DNA from: Fundidesulfovibrio magnetotacticus
GTDB taxonomy: Bacteria; Desulfobacterota; Desulfovibrionia; Desulfovibrionales; Desulfovibrionaceae
Length of the DNA stretch: 64,000 nucleotides
Assembly (NCBI RefSeq): GCF_013019105.1
Contig: NZ_BLTE01000004.1
Location: forward strand, 171,351-235,350
Direction of reading: 5' to 3'
Shown here: positions 38,201 through 45,109 of the stretch, in pieces
Layout: every line of letters begins with the position of its first letter
How positions within the stretch are numbered: position 1 is the stretch's first letter
Notes under the pieces: model-generated
What the model was told of the DNA's origin: nothing
Database searches by the model: none
The model's input: only the letters and a program-made list of their open reading frames with translations
Made by a program: the position numbers and the translations under genes

Positions 38201-39145
38201 CTCCTGCGCCTGGCCTTCCTCTCCAAGACGGCCCTGGCGCTGCGCGCAAGGTCCACGGGCTGGCCCCCCGCCTGGGAGGAGAGCCAGATCCGGCGCATGT
38301 ACTTCGGGCGCGGCGGCGACGGGCCGGGCTTCGCGGGCAAGGGCGGCGAGGCCCTGGGCGGCTTCCGGGAACAGGCCCGCCTGGGCGAGCACCTGGCGCG
38401 CTTCATCGTGCGCTCCTACACGCGGCTGGCCGACCGCATGTCCGATCTGGCCGGGTCCGCCATCACCCCCGAAGACATGACCCGCTTGGGCCGCCGCATC
38501 ATGGCCGCCTTCTCCAAGCGCCGCCACAAGGTGGAGCTGACCCCCTTCGCCGAGGCCCGCTCCCAGGCCTGCCAGGTGGTCTACTTTTCGGCCGCGCGCG
38601 CAGAGAAGAACGCCTACGTGTGGCGCGTGCAGGCGGGCCAGTCCGCCCCGGGGGAGTCCCGCCTGGAGCTGGTGCTCTCGCGCGAATCCCGCGACTTGGC
38701 CGCCGAGCTTGCCTGGCTGGTGGGCAACGGGGTCTTCGTCCCGGGCGCACAGGTGAGCGCGGACTACACCGTCAACCCCGTCACGGCCAAGGACCTCCAG
38801 GACCTCCTGGACGCCCTGGCCCGCTTCTTTCCCCAGGGCGAGGCGCTCAAGGCGTCTCCGGCCGACGCCCTCAATCCGGAGGCCGTGGCCAAGGCCTTCC
38901 TGGCCGTGAACCTCACCCGCCCGCGCGAAACCAGGCGTCCCGAGGAGATCGCCCTGTTCTACCAGACCACCTGGGGGGAGCTCTTCGTGCGCCAGGCAAG
39001 GCCCAAGGCCCTGCCGCCCTTCGATCCGCGCCTCTTGGTGCGCGCCGTGTCGGGCATGGAGTGCGCGCCGGGGTTCGTCTGGGGCCGCCACCTGCCCGCC
39101 CGTTCCGCGTGCCCCGATCCGTTCGTGACGGAAATTGCTGAATGA
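35267..39145 (+). CDS. cyaA: Class I adenylate cyclase fused to N-terminal helical and pentapeptide-repeat domains
   Basis: This ~1292-residue protein makes cyclic AMP from ATP, judged from the class I catalytic signature [18 protein letters not shown] near residue 759, with the metal-binding Asp pair. Further class I segments follow ([26 protein letters not shown] and [10 protein letters not shown], quoted in part). Before it lie a ~470-residue helical region without clear motif and a pentapeptide domain (about 473-608; [21 protein letters not shown] and similar). Enterobacterial CyaA is about 850 residues and lacks pentapeptides, so this is a fusion. I chose TTG at 35267, with GGGAG 7 bases upstream; TTG at 35201 is also possible but lacks such a site. 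A TPR gene follows. Confidence 0.85.
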   Translation: [1292 protein letters not shown]

Positions 39146-39194
39146 GGATTCCTGGGGTAGGATTGAGCAGGCGCGTTCCGGGGGGAAACTGTTC

Positions 39195-40148
39195 ATGAGC
39201 GATTTGGTGTTCGGCGCGAACTTCAAGGTCGCGGTGTCCGACAAGAAGGACAACAAGCTGGGGATGGGCGGCACGGCCCAGACCACGGCCCGCCAGGTCT
39301 TCTATTTCGCCCGCCGGGAGGACGCGGGCGATGTGGAGGTGCGCGCGCTCAACGGCAACTTCCACCCCAGCGGCGAGCCGCGCCACGTGTCCTTCCAGGA
39401 CTTCCTGGAGCGCTACCGTCCCGAACCCCTGGTTTATTTCAACAAGGTGCAGCCCGCCATGGAGACGGTGGAGTCCGAACTGGAGCGGGGCGAGGGGCAG
39501 CTGGCGGCGGGGAGGCCGGACCTGGCGGAGAAAAGCTTCAAGAAGGTCCTGGACGTGGACGAGGACAACATCCGGGGCGTGTTCGGCCTGGGCATGGCCT
39601 ACCTGGATGCGGGCAAGGCCGAGGACGCCGAGGGCATCCTGGGCAAGCTCATGAACCTGGAACTGGCCTTCACCCCCGAGCACGTGCACCTTTTCAACCG
39701 CTTCGGCATCCAGATGCGCAAGGCGGGCATGCTCACCCAGGCCCTGGACTATTACAACAAGGCCCTGGGCATCAATCCGGACGACGAGCACCTGCTTTTC
39801 AACGTCTGCCGCATCCACTACGACGCGGGCGACGTGGAATCGGCCCTGTGCTGCATCGGCAAGGCCATGGAACTCAATCCGGATTTCAGCGCGGGCGGCA
39901 GCATGTTCCGCTACATCCTCAAGCGCAACCCCCACCTGGCCGACTCTTGCGCCGCGCCGCCTGAGGTCTCCGCGCCCTCCGGGCAGGATGCCCCGGCCGC
40001 CGGGGCATCGCCGACGGCAGACGAAACGGGCGGCGAGGCCTGCCCCGTCGGAGGCGCGTCCGATTTCGTGGAGCCGCACGCCCAGCCCGCCTTCGACCCC
40101 TCCCGCTACGAGGGCCTGGACCTGGAAAACCTTCCCTGGGAAATGTAA
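39195..40148 (+). CDS. TPR-repeat protein downstream of the adenylate cyclase
   Basis: This 317-residue protein has an N-terminal ~60-residue part of unknown fold (SDLVFGANFKVAVSDKKDN), followed by TPR-like helix pairs: AGRPDLAEKSFKKVLDVDEDN, AGKAEDAEGILGKLM, MLTQALDYYNKALGINPDDEH and GDVESALCCIGKAMELNPD (partly quoted). The C-terminal 70 residues are Pro- and Ala-rich and probably disordered, ending in LDLENLPWEM. No signal peptide is seen. The ATG at 39195 follows GGGGGG by 10 bases and lies 49 bp after the cyclase stop, suggesting co-transcription. A role in presenting or regulating the cyclase is inference only. Confidence 0.82.
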   Translation: MSDLVFGANFKVAVSDKKDNKLGMGGTAQTTARQVFYFARREDAGDVEVRALNGNFHPSGEPRHVSFQDFLERYRPEPLVYFNKVQPAMETVESELERGEGQLAAGRPDLAEKSFKKVLDVDEDNIRGVFGLGMAYLDAGKAEDAEGILGKLMNLELAFTPEHVHLFNRFGIQMRKAGMLTQALDYYNKALGINPDDEHLLFNVCRIHYDAGDVESALCCIGKAMELNPDFSAGGSMFRYILKRNPHLADSCAAPPEVSAPSGQDAPAAGASPTADETGGEACPVGGASDFVEPHAQPAFDPSRYEGLDLENLPWEM

Positions 40149-40203
40149 GGCCCTCGTCCCGCGCGGCGTGCGGACCTGGTAGCCCTCGACCGTGGCCGTG
40201 TGG

Positions 40204-40899
40204 CTATTCCCGGTCCTGGAGGAGGTTGGAGAGCGTCTCCAGCCGGTCAACGAATTCCTGGATGTCGGATTTTCCAGCCGCGCAATCCTGGTCGAAGCTC
40301 AGGCCCAGGGCGCGGCCCGTGCCCACGTCCTGCAGGGCCACCACCTTGGCGGCGCATTTGCAGCTGGTCATGCTGTCCAGGGAGATGGAAAGCGAGACGG
40401 CGTCGCCGGTCATCAGGTTCACGATGCGCTGCTTCTGGAAGAGGTCCAGCACGAGGCGGCAGCCGCCGCGCGAGAGGTCCACCACGAAGCCGCTGGAATT
40501 GAAGAAATCGTTCTGGACCATGGCCGGGATCAGGCATTTCACGCGCTTGTGCTGGCGCAGTTGGAGGCGTTCGGCCGTGGCCGGATAGGAGAGGATGGCC
40601 AGGGGGTGTGGCTTGTGGGTGACGGCGATCACGTCGCAGGAAAAGCCGTAGAGTTCGCCCTCGTTCTCCATGCGCAGGGTGAGGCTGGCGCCCTGGGTGG
40701 CCAGGCGCAGGATGCCGGGCACCAGGGGGAGCTTGAGGATGAAGTAGTCGTAGGGGTCCACGCCGATCACACGGCCCCAGTAACGCTGGCTGTCTCCCAT
40801 GGCCTGCACCAGCACGGGCTGGCCCGGCTTGAAGGCCACGAACATGCCGGGACCGCGCTGGCTGCGCTTGGGAGGAGCGTTGTTCTCTGGCCCGGACAT
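40204..40899 (-). CDS. PilZ-domain c-di-GMP effector (YcgR-like)
   Basis: This 231-residue protein has an N-terminal beta-barrel of the YcgR type and a C-terminal PilZ domain with the c-di-GMP binding arm in LRQHKRVKC and the second motif DLSRGGCRLVL. YcgR-like proteins bind c-di-GMP and slow the flagellar motor or control exopolysaccharide and pili. The start at 40899 is preceded by a weak purine stretch. It stands alone, convergent with the TPR gene. The position next to a cyclic-nucleotide cyclase gene is suggestive but may be chance. Confidence 0.88.
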   Translation of the reverse strand: MSGPENNAPPKRSQRGPGMFVAFKPGQPVLVQAMGDSQRYWGRVIGVDPYDYFILKLPLVPGILRLATQGASLTLRMENEGELYGFSCDVIAVTHKPHPLAILSYPATAERLQLRQHKRVKCLIPAMVQNDFFNSSGFVVDLSRGGCRLVLDLFQKQRIVNLMTGDAVSLSISLDSMTSCKCAAKVVALQDVGTGRALGLSFDQDCAAGKSDIQEFVDRLETLSNLLQDRE

Positions 40900-41039
40900 A
40901 GGGTCCCTGTATCCCAGTGAACGGCGATGGGCAAGACGCGCCGACAGGCTGCAATTCCAGGGACAGCGCCTGCCGAGGCCTTGCGGAAGTCGGGCGTCGC
41001 GGCCTCCCGGACGAGCGGCGTCCGCCGGGTGCGGGGGCC

Positions 41040-42398
41040 TCAGGGCTCGCGCATGGCCTCGTCGAGGGAGCGCAGCAGGGGATAGGTCAGGTAGGTGATC
41101 ACGCGGCGCTTGCCCACCAGCACCTCGGCCGTAAGCCCCATGCCGGGGATCAGCCGGAAGTCGGCGGGCACGGCGCGCAGTCGGGGGTTCTCCAGGGCCA
41201 CGCGGATGCGGTAGACGAACTGCGGCCCATCGGGCGTGTTCTTTTCCAGGGCGTCGGGGCTGATCACGCGGACGCGGCCCTCCAGCACGCCGTGGCGCTG
41301 GTAGGGGAAGGCCTCCAGCTTCACCCGGGCCGGGTCGCCCTCGCGCAGGAAGCCGATATCGGCCACGCGCACGTCGGCCTCGGCCTCCAGGCCAGCGTCC
41401 AGGGGCACCAGGGTGGCCACGGGCTCGCCCTCGTCCACCACGGATCCCACGGATTTCTTCGCCAGCTCCAGCACCACCCCGGCCTTGGGCGCGCGCAGCA
41501 CCACCAGCTCCTGGAGGCGACCGGCCTTGCGCGCGCGTTCCTCCAACTGGGCCAGCTCGCGAAGGGTCTCCTGGAGTTCCTTGCCCGCCTGGACGCGCCA
41601 GCCGCTGGCGAAGCTCTCGCGCTCCTCCCGGGCGCGGGCCTGGGCCTGGCGCAGCTCGGCGGCCTCGTTGCCCAGGCGCACCAGGTGCGATTCGGCCTCG
41701 ATGCGCGCGCTCTGGGCCTTCATGTACTCCAGGCGGGAGCTGGCTCCGCGCTCGTACACGTCCTTGAACATGTTCTCCATGTCTTGGGCCAGCCGGATCT
41801 GCTTGCGGGCCTGCTCGGCCGCCGCCTGGTTGGTGCGAAGCTTGGCCTCCAGCTCTCCGGACGCCCGGTCCAGGGCCGCCGCGCGCGATCGGAACTCCGC
41901 GCGCCGCTCGGCCAGGAGCGCCTGCTGGGCCTTGAATTCGGCCGGGGAGAGGCCCTTCGGAGGAGGCTTCTCACCCTCCGCCTCGCAGGCCAGCCGCCAG
42001 GCCTGGGCCTCCAGGCTGGCCCTGCGCCGTGCGATCTCGCCCACCCCGGCCTCGGCGAAGGTGGGGTCCAGGGTGACCAGGGCCTGGCCCTCCTCCACGC
42101 GCTGGCCCTGGGTGACGTGGATCTCCTTGATCACCGAGGTCTCCAGGGGCTGCACCACCATGTTGCGCTCGGGCGAGCCGATGCGACCCTGGGCCGTGAC
42201 CACGCGGTCCACCTGGGCCAGGCAGGCCCAGGCGAGGGCGGAGAGCAGGAAAAGAACCATGAGGTGCAAAACCCAGCGGGCGCGCACGGGCAGGGGCGGC
42301 AGCTCGGACTCCGGCCCCGGGCCGAAGCCGCGTCCGACCCCGGAAGGCTGCCCGGCTGGGGCGGTGCGGGCGGGGAGACTCTTGTCTTCTCGGACCAT
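41040..42398 (-). CDS. HlyD-family membrane fusion protein of a type I secretion system
   Basis: This 452-residue inner-membrane adaptor has one N-terminal membrane helix (LHLMVLFLLSALAWACLA), a lipoyl half-motif (VIKEIHVTQGQRVEEGQALVTLDP), a long helical hairpin (about 135-320), the second lipoyl half (LRAPKAGVVLELAKKSVGSVVDEGEPVATLVPLD, partly quoted) and a beta-barrel with the conserved C-terminal LIPGMGLTAEVLVGKRRVITYL. This is the HlyD/PrtE type that works with an ABC exporter and TolC. Its ATG lies 1 bp after the ABC gene's stop codon. No outer-membrane TolC gene is in the window. The likely cargo is the S8 protease upstream. Confidence 0.93.
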   Translation of the reverse strand: MVREDKSLPARTAPAGQPSGVGRGFGPGPESELPPLPVRARWVLHLMVLFLLSALAWACLAQVDRVVTAQGRIGSPERNMVVQPLETSVIKEIHVTQGQRVEEGQALVTLDPTFAEAGVGEIARRRASLEAQAWRLACEAEGEKPPPKGLSPAEFKAQQALLAERRAEFRSRAAALDRASGELEAKLRTNQAAAEQARKQIRLAQDMENMFKDVYERGASSRLEYMKAQSARIEAESHLVRLGNEAAELRQAQARAREERESFASGWRVQAGKELQETLRELAQLEERARKAGRLQELVVLRAPKAGVVLELAKKSVGSVVDEGEPVATLVPLDAGLEAEADVRVADIGFLREGDPARVKLEAFPYQRHGVLEGRVRVISPDALEKNTPDGPQFVYRIRVALENPRLRAVPADFRLIPGMGLTAEVLVGKRRVITYLTYPLLRSLDEAMREP

Positions 42399-42399
42399 C

Positions 42400-44946
42400 T
42401 CAGGCTCCCGGCAGGCTTGCGCCGCCCGGGGCGCGGCGGCCCAGGACGTGCCGGTTCTGGCTTTCCCAGAGGTCGCGGTAGAGTGCGCAGCGCGTGAGCA
42501 GCGTCTCGTGGGGCGCGGCATCGGCCACGCGGCCTTCGTCCATGACCACGATGAGGTCCGCCCCGGCCAGCATGGAGAGGCGGTGGCTGATCATGATGGT
42601 GGTCCTGCCGTGGGCTATGCGCGCCAGATTGTCCTGGATGATCACTTCGGACTCGGCGTCCAGGGCGCTGGTGGCCTCGTCGAAGAGGAGCACGCGGGGC
42701 TGCGCCAGGAGCGCGCGGGCGATGGCCAGGCGCTGGCGCTGCCCGCCCGAGAGGTTGGAGGCGTTCTCCTCCAGGGGGGTGTCGAAGCCCTGGGGGAGCC
42801 GTGCGATGAACTCGTCGGCCCCGGCCAGGGCGGCGGCCCGGGCGATTTCGTCGAGCCCCGCTCCCAGGCACGAGATTCCGATGTTCTCGCGCACCGTGCC
42901 CCGGAAGAGGAAGCTCTCCTGGGGCACCACGGCGATGTGGCGGCGCAGGTGCTCCAGGTCGAACTCGCGCACGTCGTGGCCGTCCACGCGCACCACCCCG
43001 GACTGGGCCGCGTAGAGGCCCTGGATCAGCCTGCCCAGGGTGCTCTTGCCCGAACCGCTGCGGCCCACGATGCCCGTGAAGCCTCCGGCCGGGAAAACCA
43101 CGCTCACGTCCGCCAGGGCAGGCTGGCCGCCGGGCACGTAGCGGAAGCTCACGCGCTCGAAGCGCACCTCGCCCTTCACGGGGGGGCGCAACCCCCCGGC
43201 CGTGCGTCCGCGCTCCGGCGGCTCGTTCATGATGCCCGCCAGCATGCGCACCGAGAGCGCCTTTTCCTGGTATTCGTGGATGAGCGAGACGATCTGCACC
43301 AGGGGGCCGCTCACGCGCCCCGAGAGCATCTGGAAGGCGATGAGCGCGCCCACGCTCAGGGAGTGGTCCAGCACCAGGTAGACACCGGCCCAGGGCACGG
43401 CCAAGCCCATGAGCTTCTCCAGGAACCCCGTGGCCGCCGTGGCCGCCGTGGAGAGCCGTCCCACCCGGAAGCGCGTGGCGGCGGCGTGGGCGGCGCGCTC
43501 GTCCCAGCCGCGCCTGCGCTGGGGCTCCAGCGAGAGCGACTTCACCGTCTCCATGCCCCGGATGGTCTCCACCAGGAACGATTGGCGCTCGCCTTCGGCA
43601 CGGTAGAGCTCCAGCAGGCGCTTTTTGAAGGCCGGGACCAGCACGAAGAGCGTGGCTGCAAGGAGCCCCGAGAAGCCCAGCACCAGAGCCGCCAGCTGAG
43701 GACTGTAGAGGAAGAGCACCGGCACGAAGATCAGAAGCGCCAGGCCGTCGAGCAGCGTGAAGAAGAGCCGCCCCGTGAGGAATTCCCGCAGCGCCCCGGC
43801 CTGCTGCATGTGCTGGATGAGCGCCCCGGCGTGGCTGCGCCCGAAGAAGCCCAGGGGCAGGCTGAGCAGCCGGGCGAAGGTCCGCGAGGCCACCCGCGCG
43901 TCGATGCGCGCGGTGGCGTGCTGCATCACGAAGCCGCGCAGGAACGAAAAGCCCGCCTCGAAGGCCAGGGCCGCCGCCATGCCGAGACTCAGCACCTGGA
44001 GCGTGGAGAGGCTCTTGTGCGCCAGCACCCGGTCGATGACGATCTGGAAATACATGGGCAGGGCCAGGGCCAGCACGGTCATCATGAGCGAGGCCAGGGC
44101 CACGTCCGCGAAGGAGCGCCCCTGGCGCAGAATCTCCGGAGCGAACCAGCGCAGGCCGAAGGGCTGGGCCTCGTCCCCCAGGCGGAAGCGCCGCTTGAGG
44201 AGCACCACGCGCCCGTCCCAGCGGGCCAGGAAGTCCGTCATGGGCAACGTGTCCTGGCGCGGCGGCTGGCGGCGCGGGTCCAACAGGACCGCCCCGCGCT
44301 CCGGGTCGATCCCGGCCAGCACCGCCACGGCCCCCTCCCGGAGCACGACAAGCGCGGGCAGGGCCTCGGCCAGGCCGGACAGCTCCTCGGGAGCGCATGT
44401 GCGGGCCTGAGCCTTGAGCCCTTCCTCCCGGGCCAGGGCGGCCAGCTCCTCCGGGGTGGGCTCGCGCTCCTCCAGGGCGTGGGCGCGGGCCAGGGACTCG
44501 GGGGAGAGCTCCAGACCGTGCCGCGCCGCCGCCAGGGCCAGGGCGCGCAGCCCCGTGCGCGGCCGGGCCGGGGCCAGGAGCAGGGCCTTGCCGGCCCAGC
44601 TGCGCTCCAGGGCTTGGCGCTCCAGTTCAAAGGGGCCGGAGACCCGGGCCAGGGGGTCAGCCAGGAGCACGCGGCCCTCGCCGCCCGGGGCGAAGCCCAC
44701 CAGGGCCACGGTGTTGGCGTTTTCCAGGCGCAGCAGGGCCGGGTAGTGCTCCAGGCCGTCCAGCTCCTCCCAGCGCAGCATGGCGGGCGTGGCCGTGAAG
44801 CCCGCCGCGCGGGCCATGGCGGCCAGGGTTTCCAGGGCGGGTTCCTGGTCCGGCTGGAGGTCGTGGCGTTGCGCGGCCTCCTGCGGGTCGAAGGGCAGCC
44901 CGTGGGCGTCGGCTGCGGCCTTGAGGCAGGAAAGGGCGGTTTTCAC
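42400..44946 (-). CDS. Type I secretion ABC transporter with two tandem C39-like domains
   Basis: This 848-residue exporter of the HlyB/LapB class has an ABC membrane domain (about 275-560), and an ATPase domain with Walker A GRSGSGKST, Q-loop VVPQESFLF, signature NLSGGQRQRLAIA and Walker B VLLFDEATSALD. Ordinary members are about 700-720 residues and have one C39-like domain of ~130 residues. Here two such domains occur in series: residues 1-133 and 134-262, each with the pattern of a helical start, a middle LPALVVLREG- or YPALLRLENA-type strand, and a closing segment (LLADPLARV / LLDPRRQPP). Neither has the catalytic Cys-His pair, so they would bind cargo rather than cut it. HlyD follows by 1 bp. 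Confidence 0.9.
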   Translation of the reverse strand: MKTALSCLKAAADAHGLPFDPQEAAQRHDLQPDQEPALETLAAMARAAGFTATPAMLRWEELDGLEHYPALLRLENANTVALVGFAPGGEGRVLLADPLARVSGPFELERQALERSWAGKALLLAPARPRTGLRALALAAARHGLELSPESLARAHALEEREPTPEELAALAREEGLKAQARTCAPEELSGLAEALPALVVLREGAVAVLAGIDPERGAVLLDPRRQPPRQDTLPMTDFLARWDGRVVLLKRRFRLGDEAQPFGLRWFAPEILRQGRSFADVALASLMMTVLALALPMYFQIVIDRVLAHKSLSTLQVLSLGMAAALAFEAGFSFLRGFVMQHATARIDARVASRTFARLLSLPLGFFGRSHAGALIQHMQQAGALREFLTGRLFFTLLDGLALLIFVPVLFLYSPQLAALVLGFSGLLAATLFVLVPAFKKRLLELYRAEGERQSFLVETIRGMETVKSLSLEPQRRRGWDERAAHAAATRFRVGRLSTAATAATGFLEKLMGLAVPWAGVYLVLDHSLSVGALIAFQMLSGRVSGPLVQIVSLIHEYQEKALSVRMLAGIMNEPPERGRTAGGLRPPVKGEVRFERVSFRYVPGGQPALADVSVVFPAGGFTGIVGRSGSGKSTLGRLIQGLYAAQSGVVRVDGHDVREFDLEHLRRHIAVVPQESFLFRGTVRENIGISCLGAGLDEIARAAALAGADEFIARLPQGFDTPLEENASNLSGGQRQRLAIARALLAQPRVLLFDEATSALDAESEVIIQDNLARIAHGRTTIMISHRLSMLAGADLIVVMDEGRVADAAPHETLLTRCALYRDLWESQNRHVLGRRAPGGASLPGA

Positions 44947-44983
44947 GTCAGGGGGCGTCCGGCGGGCGCGTCCCTCCCGGCGT

Positions 44984-45008
44984 CGCCGGGCGGCAGTGCC
45001 GCCCGGCG
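44984..45008 (-). terminator. Hairpin between S8 protease and transporter genes
   Basis: CGCCGGGCGG and CCGCCCGGCG pair perfectly around a 5-base loop in the 163-bp gap downstream of the S8 protease gene and upstream of the transporter. It may partly terminate or stabilise the protease transcript, so that the transporter is made in lower amount. Confidence 0.45.
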
Positions 45009-45109
45009 CGGGGTCCGGGAAGAGGGGTGCGGTTTTTCAAGGCGTGGCCGTAACGGCGGGCGCTTCTCGCGGCTCCAGACAACAGGGGGCTCGTTGCGGA
45101 CCCTGCGCC

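Noticed and set aside
35807..39286. Long minus-strand frame opposite the adenylate cyclase
   Set aside because: Shadow coding with His/Gly/Arg-rich composition; plus strand has clear cyclase and pentapeptide motifs.
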